From Ramlibacter sp. (GTDB taxonomy: Bacteria; Pseudomonadota; Gammaproteobacteria; Burkholderiales; Burkholderiaceae_C), in the NCBI GenBank assembly GCA_025351615.1, contig JANXVP010000289.1:1-5005 (forward strand): a stretch of DNA of 5,005 nt, written 5' to 3'. Positions 1-5,005 of this stretch are shown here, one piece after another; the first letter of the stretch is position 1, and every line of letters starts with the position of its first letter. The position numbers and the translations under genes were made by a program. A model generated the notes under the pieces. That model was given only the letters and a program-made list of their open reading frames with translations. It had not been told where the DNA came from and made no database searches.

Positions 1-104
1 TGATGTTCGTGCTGGCGCGGGTGCTCAACCGGATGAACGGCGGCGACGACGTCTACTGGAAAAGCGAACGGCTCGCCCGTGGAGAGGACACGCCGCAGGC
101 TTAG
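1..104 (+). CDS. C-terminal fragment of an unidentified protein
   Basis: The reading frame is open from the left edge (first full codon at 3) to a TAG at 102-104 and gives 33 residues. The fragment opens with a short hydrophobic run (MFVLARVL), then becomes polar and charged (NRMNGGDDVYWKSERLARGE) and ends DTPQA. That would suit the last membrane helix plus a cytoplasmic tail, but it is too short to assign a family and I do not recognise it. GC-rich third positions match the neighbouring genes, which supports real coding. The gene converges on the thioesterase, and the two stop codons share bases 102-103, so there is no intergenic space for a terminator. The true start lies outside the window; the ATG at 3 is probably an internal methionine. 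Confidence 0.6.
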   Translation, partial: MFVLARVLNRMNGGDDVYWKSERLARGEDTPQA

Positions 105-523
105 CGCGGCGCCAGGATCGCCAGCGTCAAGCGCGAGACGCAAGTCAGCTCGCCGGCGTCGTTGGCCATGTCGATCTGCCAGACCTGCGTGGTGCGGCCG
201 ATGTGGACCGGCCGTGCGATGCCCGTGACCCAGCCCTGCGTCGCTCCCTTGACATGGTTGGCGTTGATGTCCAGCCCCACCGGTCGGTGGCCTTCGGGGC
301 AGGCATAGGCGGCACCACAGGAGCCGAGGGTTTCCGCCAGCACCACCGAGACGCCGCCATGCAGCAGACCGTACGGCTGCCTGGTCCGCGCGTCCACCGG
401 CACCCGCGCCCGCAGGAAGTCGTCACCGACTTCGAGAAACTCGATGCCCAGATGGGCCGGCGCCGTGTCCTTGTGGATGGAGGCGAGCACTTCGACCGAG
501 AGTGGCCTTTTCCAGATACGCAT
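101..523 (-). CDS. PaaI/YdiI-type hotdog-fold acyl-CoA thioesterase
   Basis: A cytoplasmic thioesterase of 140 residues, the usual size of single-domain hotdog enzymes, that should hydrolyse an acyl- or aroyl-CoA to the free acid and CoA. It resembles E. coli YdiI (MenI) and EntH along its length: the start MRIWKRPLS, the VPVDARTRQPYGLLHGG block (residues 41-57), LAETLGS (62-68), GLDINANHVK (83-92) and HIGRTTQVWQID (107-118). By analogy with YdiI, Glu64 is the catalytic carboxylate, and Gln49 and His55 with Gly56-Gly57 lie in the active site. The start is supported by AGGGAG five bases upstream. It follows the permease stop by 23 bp on the same strand, so the two are probably co-transcribed. 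The substrate is unknown. A menaquinone role (1,4-dihydroxy-2-naphthoyl-CoA) is possible but not supported by the neighbours; general CoA salvage or aryl-CoA hydrolysis is as likely. The family call is firm; the substrate is not. Confidence 0.9.
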   Translation of the reverse strand: MRIWKRPLSVEVLASIHKDTAPAHLGIEFLEVGDDFLRARVPVDARTRQPYGLLHGGVSVVLAETLGSCGAAYACPEGHRPVGLDINANHVKGATQGWVTGIARPVHIGRTTQVWQIDMANDAGELTCVSRLTLAILAPR

Positions 524-528
524 GGGTT

Positions 529-534
529 CTCCCT
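529..534 (-). promoter_or_regulatory. Ribosome binding site of the thioesterase
   Basis: Read on the minus strand this is AGGGAG, five bases before the ATG at 523-521. It lies in the 23 bp between the permease stop and this start. The thioesterase therefore has its own ribosome binding site within the shared transcript and fixes its start at the first ATG. Confidence 0.6.
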
Positions 535-546
535 CTGCCGCCGATT

Positions 547-1860
547 TTAGGATGCGCGGGTAGCGCCCTGCGGGGCGCGTCCGCGGCTGAGCAGGGCGTA
601 CAGCAGGATGGCGCCGAAGGTCGCGGTGCCGATGCCACCCAACGCGAAACCACCGAACTTGAGCGTGAAATCACCGGTGCCCAGGACCAGCGTGATCGCC
701 GCCACCAGCAGGTTGCGGTTGTCGGAGAAGTCGACCCGGTTGTCGACCCAGATCTTCGCGCCCGCGACCGCGATCAGGCCGAACACCACGATGCTGACGC
801 CCCCCATCACGGGCAGGGGAATGGCCTGGATCACCGCGCCGAACTTGGGCGAGAAGCCAAGCAACAGGGCAATCACCGCCGCCACCACGAACACCGCGGT
901 GGAGTAGATCTTGGTGGCGGCCATCACGCCAATGTTCTCGGCGTAAGTCGTCACGCCGGTGCCACCGGCGGCGCCGCTGACCACAGTCGCGATGCCATCG
1001 CCGATGAAGGCCCGGCCCATGTACTGGTCGAGGTTGCGGCCGGTCATCGCCGTGACCGCCTTCAGGTGCCCGAGGTTTTCCGCCACCAGGATGATGGCCA
1101 CGGGGGCGATCAGCAGCATCGCGCTGCCGTCGAACACCGGTGCGGTAAAGGCCGGCGCGCCGACCCACGCGGCAGCGGCGATGCCGGACAGGTCGATCGG
1201 CTTGCCCAGGTCCATTCCATTCGTCAGCACGGCGTAGATCAGCGTTGCGGCGATCAGGCCGACCAGGATCAGCAGGCGCTGCACCATCCCGCGCGTGAAC
1301 ACCGCGACCACGGCCACGCTGACGAACGTCACCGCCTGCATCCAGGAGTCGAAGTTGCTGGCCGCCATGTTCTTGATCGGGATGCCCGCGAGGTTCAGGC
1401 CGATCACGGCGACCACCGCTCCGGTCACCACCGGCGGCATCACCTTCTCGATCCAGGCCGTCCCGAGCGCCTGCACGACGGCGCCGATGGCGATGTAAAC
1501 GACACCGCAGGCGATGATGCCGCCGAGCGCGACGGCGATGTTGACGTTGGGGCCTTTGCCCGCGTATGCGGTTGCGGCGATGACGACGCCGATAAAAGCG
1601 AAGCTGGAGCCAAGGTAGCTGGGCACTTTGCCGCCCGTGACCAGGAAGAAGATCAGCGTGCCGACGCCGCTCATCAGGATGGCGATGTTGGGATCGAACC
1701 CCATCAGGATCGGCGCCAGCACGGTGGCGCCGAACATCGCGATCACGTGCTGCACGCCCATGGCCGCCGTCTGTGGCCAGGGCAGGCGTTCATCGGGTGT
1801 GATCACCCCGCCCTGGCGCAGCACTTCGGGCGACCTTTCGGTCCAGTCGAACATTCCCAT
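547..1860 (-). CDS. rutG: NCS2 nucleobase permease, RutG/UraA type
   Basis: An inner-membrane transporter of 437 residues, expected to import uracil, thymine or a related base with protons. The family has 14 membrane segments, and hydrophobic stretches fill residues about 30-425 here. Motifs match the UraA fold: GVQHVIAMFGATVLAP (35-50), YLGSSFAFIG (82-91, with Phe87 matching UraA Phe73), VAENLGH (259-265) and TTYAENIGVM (304-313). Glu261, His265 and Glu309 correspond to the UraA substrate- and proton-binding residues Glu241, His245 and Glu290, so the pump looks intact. From memory of the E. coli proteins, the N-terminal PDERLPWPQTA, the block HLKAVTAMTGRN and LLGFSPKFGA are closer to RutG than to UraA. 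No other rut gene is present here, so a role in the Rut uracil-degradation pathway is not shown; plain uracil salvage or uptake of another heterocycle is possible. The start at 1860 rather than the ATG six bases later is favoured by GAGGAG six bases upstream. It is the first gene of a leftward pair with the thioesterase. Confidence 0.93.
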   Translation of the reverse strand: MGMFDWTERSPEVLRQGGVITPDERLPWPQTAAMGVQHVIAMFGATVLAPILMGFDPNIAILMSGVGTLIFFLVTGGKVPSYLGSSFAFIGVVIAATAYAGKGPNVNIAVALGGIIACGVVYIAIGAVVQALGTAWIEKVMPPVVTGAVVAVIGLNLAGIPIKNMAASNFDSWMQAVTFVSVAVVAVFTRGMVQRLLILVGLIAATLIYAVLTNGMDLGKPIDLSGIAAAAWVGAPAFTAPVFDGSAMLLIAPVAIILVAENLGHLKAVTAMTGRNLDQYMGRAFIGDGIATVVSGAAGGTGVTTYAENIGVMAATKIYSTAVFVVAAVIALLLGFSPKFGAVIQAIPLPVMGGVSIVVFGLIAVAGAKIWVDNRVDFSDNRNLLVAAITLVLGTGDFTLKFGGFALGGIGTATFGAILLYALLSRGRAPQGATRAS

Positions 1861-1866
1861 CTCTCG

Positions 1867-1872
1867 CTCCTC
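1867..1872 (-). promoter_or_regulatory. Ribosome binding site of the permease
   Basis: GAGGAG on the minus strand, six bases before the ATG at 1860. The gene begins Met-Gly-Met; this spacing selects the first ATG, because the second would sit 12 bases from the site. Confidence 0.65.
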
Positions 1873-1887
1873 GTTGTTGGTGCCGCG

Positions 1888-1916
1888 ATGCTATGAGCAA
1901 TGCCAGTGGCGTGCAA
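1888..1916 (-). promoter_or_regulatory. Candidate sigma70-type promoter of the permease-thioesterase unit
   Basis: On the minus strand TTGCAC (1916-1911) is followed after exactly 17 bases by TAGCAT (1893-1888). The first matches the -35 consensus at 3 of 6 positions and the second matches the -10 consensus at 4 of 6, with its conserved TA at the front and T at the end. Transcription would start near 1881 and give a leader of about 20 nt that just holds the GAGGAG ribosome binding site. This is a visual match in a GC-rich background and is not proven. Confidence 0.35.
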
Positions 1917-1964
1917 GGCGGCGGATGCAGGGATTTCCGCGACGCGATGAGCCGGCACTGGCGT

Positions 1965-1970
1965 TATGCT
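1965..1970 (+). promoter_or_regulatory. Possible -10 element of the CoA ligase gene
   Basis: TATGCT matches TATAAT at 4 of 6 positions and ends seven bases before the ATG at 1978. Transcription starting there would begin at or next to that ATG and give a leaderless mRNA. No -35 hexamer is recognisable at a 16-18 base spacing, so the call is weak. It is supported mainly by the absence of any Shine-Dalgarno sequence upstream of either candidate start. Confidence 0.3.
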
Positions 1971-1977
1971 TTTCCGC

Positions 1978-4008
1978 ATGAGTCCACCCTATGTCCCCCA
2001 GATTCGCCGCTACCAGCACTGGCTGGGCGAGCAGCGCGGCCTGCAATTCGCCAACTACGACGCGCTCTGGCGCTGGTCGACGACCGAGCTGGACGCGTTC
2101 TGGCAAAGCATCTGGGACTATTTCGGGTTGCACTCGCCAACACCGCACCGGGCGGTGCTGGGCCAGCGCACCATGCCGGGCGCGAAGTGGTTCGCGGGTG
2201 CCCGGTTCAACTACGTGCACCAGGTGTTGCGGCACGTCGAAAAAGCTGGCGCTGCGGGCTTTCCGGCGCTGGTCAGCCGCAACGAACTGAACGAGCACGT
2301 CGAACTGGGCTGGCCGGAGTTGCGCCGGCAGGTCGCGTCGCTCGCCCTGCACCTGCGCGAACAGGGCGTGCAGCCGGGCGACCGGGTCGCCGCCTATCTG
2401 CCGAACATCAGCGAGGCCATCATCGGCTTTCTCGCGGTAGCGAGCATCGGCGGCGTCTGGAGCATCTGCGCACCCGACATGGGAACCAACGCAGTGCTCG
2501 ACCGGTTCCGGCAGATCGAGCCCAAGGTGCTGATCGCCTGCGACAGCGTGCGCTACGGAGGGCACGACTTCGACCGGGTCGAGGTGGTTGCGCAATTGCG
2601 GCAGGCGCTGCCCAGCGTGCGCCACCTGATCATTCACCGCAATCCGGGGTCAGGTGGCGGGTCGCCTGGCGCGCTGGCGCCGGATGCGCTGTTCGAACAG
2701 ACCACCGGCCGCAGTGCTGCTCAAACCCGGGACTTCGAGCCGCTGTGGCTGGCTTTCGACCATCCGCTGTGGATCGTCTATTCCAGCGGAACAACGGGCC
2801 TGCCCAAGCCGATCGTCCACGGCCACGGCGGCACCGTCATCGTGGCGCTGGCGCTGGCCAACCTGCAGAACGACATCGGCTGCAGCTACGAGGCCAACAG
2901 CTGGGGTGAGCGCTACCACTGGTACAGCTCCACCGGCTGGGTGATGTGGAACGCGCAGGTGGCGGGCCTGTTGCTCGGCACCACCTGCTGTATTTACGAC
3001 GGCAATCCGGGCGGCTCGAAGGACAAGCCCGACTGGTCCACGCTGTGGCGCTTTGCCGCCGACCTGGGCGTCACGTTTTTCGGCGCCGGCGCCGCCTTCT
3101 TCGCCAACTGCATGAAGGCCGGAGTCGACCTCTCCGGCTGCGGTGACCTCACGCGGGTGCGGGCGCTTGGCACAACCGGCTCTCCGCTGTCGCCGGAAAC
3201 GCAGCGCTGGGGGACCGAGCAGTTCCGCCAACTTCCGTCCGGGGCCGGGCGCGACGGGGACATCTGGTGGTGCAACATTTCGGGGGGCACCGACTTTGCG
3301 GGCGCCTTCATCGGCGGCAACCGCGAGCTGGCGCTGGTGCCCGGTGAAATGCAGTGCCGTCTGCTGGGCTGCGCCGTCGAAGCCTGGAACGAGCAGGGCC
3401 AGCCGGTCATCGGCGAGGTGGGCGAGCTGGTGTGCACCGAGCCAATCCCGTCGATGCCGCTTTACTTCTGGGGCGACGCAGGCAACCAACGCTACCTCTC
3501 GTCCTATTTCGACAGCTATCCCGGCGTCTGGCGCCATGGCGATTGGCTCAAGGTCACGGCTTCGGGCAGCTGCATCATCTACGGCCGCAGTGACGCCACC
3601 ATCAACCGGCATGGCCTGCGCATGGGCACCAGCGAGTTGTACAGCGCGGTCGAAGCGCTGCCCGAGGTGCTGGACTCGATGGTGGTGGACCTGGAGTTCC
3701 TCGGCCGCGAGAGCTACATGCCGCTGTTCGTCGTGCTGCGGACGGGGCTCGTTCTGGAGGACGCGATCAAGAACAGGATCAACGACGCGATCAAGACGGC
3801 GCTGTCGCCCCGGTTCATTCCGAACGAGATCTTGCAGGTCGCCGAAGTGCCGCGCACCCTTTCCGGCAAGAAGCAGGAATTGCCGATCAAGAAGCTGCTG
3901 CTCGGGCAGCCGATCGACAAGGTGATCAACCGGGAAGCGATGGCCAACCCGGCCTGCCTCGACTGGTACGTCGCCTTCGCGCGCGAACGGACGGCGCGGG
4001 CGACCTGA
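1978..4008 (+). CDS. Acetoacetyl-CoA synthetase-family acyl-CoA ligase
   Basis: A cytoplasmic ANL-superfamily enzyme of 676 residues (family about 650) that should activate acetoacetate or a similar acid to its CoA thioester via an acyl-adenylate. Numbering from the ATG at 1978: an N-terminal acetyl-CoA-synthetase-like cap with WFAGARFNY (71-79), DRFRQIEPKVL (175-185), the ATP loop YSSGTTGLPKPI (268-279), STGWVMWN (318-325), NISGGTD (433-439), PSMPLYFW (491-498), ribose-binding Asp522 in HGDW, the hinge GRSDATINRHGLRMG (536-550), and the adenylation Lys631 in LSGKK. All catalytic motifs are intact. The family is marked by DRFRQIEPKV, SISGGTD-type, PSMP and GRSDAT blocks. From memory, it departs from typical acetoacetyl-CoA synthetases at WFPGARLNYAEN and around the region before STGW, which seems several residues longer here, so the natural acid may differ. 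An ATG at 1966 would add four residues (MLFR). Neither start has a ribosome binding site; 1978 is preferred because TATGCT lies seven bases before it. A Rieske oxygenase gene follows after 69 bp, suggesting a catabolic role. Confidence 0.88.
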   Translation: MSPPYVPQIRRYQHWLGEQRGLQFANYDALWRWSTTELDAFWQSIWDYFGLHSPTPHRAVLGQRTMPGAKWFAGARFNYVHQVLRHVEKAGAAGFPALVSRNELNEHVELGWPELRRQVASLALHLREQGVQPGDRVAAYLPNISEAIIGFLAVASIGGVWSICAPDMGTNAVLDRFRQIEPKVLIACDSVRYGGHDFDRVEVVAQLRQALPSVRHLIIHRNPGSGGGSPGALAPDALFEQTTGRSAAQTRDFEPLWLAFDHPLWIVYSSGTTGLPKPIVHGHGGTVIVALALANLQNDIGCSYEANSWGERYHWYSSTGWVMWNAQVAGLLLGTTCCIYDGNPGGSKDKPDWSTLWRFAADLGVTFFGAGAAFFANCMKAGVDLSGCGDLTRVRALGTTGSPLSPETQRWGTEQFRQLPSGAGRDGDIWWCNISGGTDFAGAFIGGNRELALVPGEMQCRLLGCAVEAWNEQGQPVIGEVGELVCTEPIPSMPLYFWGDAGNQRYLSSYFDSYPGVWRHGDWLKVTASGSCIIYGRSDATINRHGLRMGTSELYSAVEALPEVLDSMVVDLEFLGRESYMPLFVVLRTGLVLEDAIKNRINDAIKTALSPRFIPNEILQVAEVPRTLSGKKQELPIKKLLLGQPIDKVINREAMANPACLDWYVAFARERTARAT

Positions 4009-4064
4009 TCCGGGCCCGGCCCCCGCGTGCCCTTGCCGACTGGTCTACGATGACCCACCGTCCC

Positions 4065-4071
4065 AAAGGAG
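4065..4071 (+). promoter_or_regulatory. Strong ribosome binding site of the Rieske oxygenase
   Basis: AAAGGAG stands six bases before a GTG at 4078-4080. It decides the start: the GTG opens FLKNCWYVAAW, the standard beginning of VanA-type oxygenases. The nearby ATG at 4049 is in another frame. Confidence 0.8.
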
Positions 4072-4077
4072 AGCAAC

Positions 4078-5005
4078 GTGTTTCTGAAAAACTGCTGGTA
4101 TGTGGCTGCCTGGGACCATGAACTGATCGACGGCGAGCTGCTGCCCCGCACCCTGCTCGGGGAACGCGTGCTGATGTACAAGGGCGAGAGCGGCAAGATC
4201 GTCGCGCTGATCGACCGCTGCTGCCACCGCGGCGCTCCGCTGTCGCTGGGCCGTCGCGAAGGCGACTGCCTCCGGTGCATGTACCACGGCCTCAAGTTCG
4301 ACGCCACCGGCAAGTGCATCCAGATCCCGGGTCAGGACAACATCCCTGCAAAGCTGGGCGTGCGCAGCTATCCGGTGGTCGAGCGCGACCACCTGGTCTG
4401 GATCTGGATGGGCGAGGCCGACCTTGCCGATCCCGACGACATCATCGACTTCCCCTACCTGCGCGACCCGCAGTGGAAGGGCATTCCGGGCTACCTGCAC
4501 TACGACGCCAACTATCTGCTGATCGTCGACAACCTGAGCGACTTCGCGCACCTGGCCTTCGTCCACACCAGGTCGCTGGGCGGTTCGGATGAGTATGCAT
4601 ACGTCACCAAGCCGCTGGTGATGGAGCGGCAGGAGCGGGGCTTTCGGGTCGAGCGCTGGCACATGAGCGCGGCGCCGCCGCCGTTCCACCGCAAGGTGAT
4701 CCCCGGGGCCGAAAAGGACAGCAAGGTCGACCGCCGCAACATCGGCCATATGCATATCCCCGGCACGTTCTTTCTCGACACGCTGTTCTCGCCGGCCGGC
4801 ACCGGCGCCGAGAAGGGCAAACTGGACGGCGCCCGCGAGTACCGCAACTGCCAGTTCATGACGCCGGAAACCGAGAAGACCACGCACCACTTCTGGATTT
4901 ACCTGAACAATTACGAGGGCGAGGACCACAACATCTCGCGTTCGCTGCACCTGAGCCTGATCGAGGGCTTTATGGAGGACAAGCACATCATCGAGGCGCA
5001 GCAGC
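4078..5005 (+). CDS. VanA-type Rieske non-heme iron oxygenase, alpha subunit (partial, 3' end missing)
   Basis: The terminal oxygenase of a two-component Rieske system, which hydroxylates or O-/N-demethylates an aromatic or heterocyclic substrate with electrons from a separate reductase. 309 residues are visible; relatives are about 340-360, so a few dozen residues lie outside. The N-terminal Rieske domain carries Cys48-x-His50 and Cys67-x2-His70 (spacing x16), the 2Fe-2S ligands. The catalytic domain has NLSDFAHLAFVH (152-163): Asp155 is the bridging residue between subunits, and His158 and His163 bind the mononuclear iron. Asp301 in MEDKHIIEAQQ fits the third iron ligand, matching the ED-x3-LE-x-QQ region of vanillate demethylase VanA. 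The start FLKNCWYVAAW and the FWIYLNN block (about 277-283) also match this class. The residue between the first Cys-His ligands is Cys49, where VanA has Pro. The substrate cannot be read from sequence; vanillate-like methoxyarenes, dicamba-like acids, methylxanthines or sulfonated aromatics are all precedents. No reductase is in the window. The gene follows the CoA ligase by 69 bp and may share its transcript. Confidence 0.92.
   Translation, partial: MFLKNCWYVAAWDHELIDGELLPRTLLGERVLMYKGESGKIVALIDRCCHRGAPLSLGRREGDCLRCMYHGLKFDATGKCIQIPGQDNIPAKLGVRSYPVVERDHLVWIWMGEADLADPDDIIDFPYLRDPQWKGIPGYLHYDANYLLIVDNLSDFAHLAFVHTRSLGGSDEYAYVTKPLVMERQERGFRVERWHMSAAPPPFHRKVIPGAEKDSKVDRRNIGHMHIPGTFFLDTLFSPAGTGAEKGKLDGAREYRNCQFMTPETEKTTHHFWIYLNNYEGEDHNISRSLHLSLIEGFMEDKHIIEAQQ

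Larger units (their letters stand above)
1861..1977. other. Divergent intergenic region between permease and CoA ligase
   Basis: This gap of about 105-117 bp (depending on the ligase start) must hold the promoters of both divergent units. It contains the candidate leftward promoter, a TATGCT hexamer just before the ligase start, and a perfect 7-bp inverted repeat, GCCAGTG at 1902-1908 and CACTGGC at 1956-1962. The repeat arms are 47 bases apart, which is wide for one dimeric operator and not significant on its own. No regulator gene is adjacent within the window. Confidence 0.5.

Noticed and set aside
502..1896. Long + strand open frame (about 464 codons) opposite the permease
   Set aside because: Its translation is dominated by His, Asp, Arg, Gln and Gly repeats typical of a frame antisense to GC-rich membrane-protein codons. 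The minus-strand frame encodes a well-conserved transporter with its own ribosome binding site.
1934..1977. Direct repeat TTTCCGC (1934-1940 and 1971-1977) as a regulator site
   Set aside because: Seven bases repeated once in a region of this length is expected by chance, and the second copy abuts the start codon.
1893..2909. + strand open frame of 338 codons overlapping the ligase start
   Set aside because: It is an Arg/Ala/Pro-rich shadow in another frame of the ligase gene, with no recognisable domain; the ligase frame carries all the conserved motifs.
2650..3612. Minus-strand open frame of 320 codons inside the ligase gene
   Set aside because: It is an antisense shadow of GC-rich coding sequence with low-complexity Ala/Val/Arg composition and no family motif.
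4010..4019. CCGGGCCCGG palindrome between ligase and oxygenase genes as a terminator
   Set aside because: It is a perfect 10-bp palindrome but has no loop and no following T-run, so it cannot form a normal intrinsic terminator. Such GC palindromes are common in this composition.
4033..4051. TTGCCG (4033-4038) and TACGAT (4046-4051) as a promoter for the oxygenase
   Set aside because: The two hexamers are only seven bases apart, and nothing like a -35 element lies 16-18 bases before TACGAT. Read-through from the ligase is simpler.
4045..4986. Minus-strand open frame of 313 codons opposite the Rieske oxygenase
   Set aside because: The + strand frame has a strong ribosome binding site and all metal ligands. 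The antisense frame shows only biased Val/Ala/Gln/Asp composition.

Overview
This is a compact, GC-rich (visibly well above 60% GC) stretch of bacterial chromosome with short intergenic gaps. It looks like an aerobic, metabolically versatile proteobacterium. A Burkholderiales-type betaproteobacterium or a related GC-rich gamma- or alphaproteobacterium fits the gene content and codon use, but the window has no marker that settles the taxon. I see no mobile element, CRISPR array, RNA gene or prophage signal.

Layout from left to right. (1) Positions 1-104, + strand: the last 33 codons of an unidentified gene that enters from outside the window. Its stop codon overlaps the stop of the next, convergent gene. 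(2) Positions 101-523, - strand: a PaaI/YdiI (MenI)-type hotdog acyl-CoA thioesterase. (3) Positions 547-1860, - strand: an NCS2 nucleobase permease of the UraA/RutG branch. Genes 3 and 2 form a tight two-gene unit (23 bp gap) read leftward from a plausible sigma70-type promoter in the divergent intergenic region at about 1861-1977. (4) Positions 1978 (or 1966)-4008, + strand: an ANL-superfamily acyl-CoA ligase of the acetoacetyl-CoA synthetase family, somewhat divergent from the canonical enzyme. It has no visible Shine-Dalgarno sequence and may be translated from a leaderless mRNA. (5) Position 4078 to the window end, + strand: a Rieske non-heme iron oxygenase alpha subunit of the VanA/aryl-demethylase type. 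It starts at GTG behind a strong Shine-Dalgarno sequence and runs off the right edge.

How they may work together (inference): the rightward pair joins an oxygenase typical of aromatic O- or N-demethylation or hydroxylation to a CoA ligase for a short oxo-acid or related acid. This fits the edge of a small catabolic locus whose reductase and other steps would lie to the right. The leftward pair imports a uracil-like base (or a related heterocycle) and hydrolyses an acyl- or aroyl-CoA. Nothing in the window proves that the two divergent units share a pathway. All individual families are known. The points worth a second look are the divergence of the ligase, its possible leaderless start, the orphan RutG-like permease paired with a thioesterase, and the substrate of the oxygenase. 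I found no convincing evidence of an undescribed system in these 5 kb.
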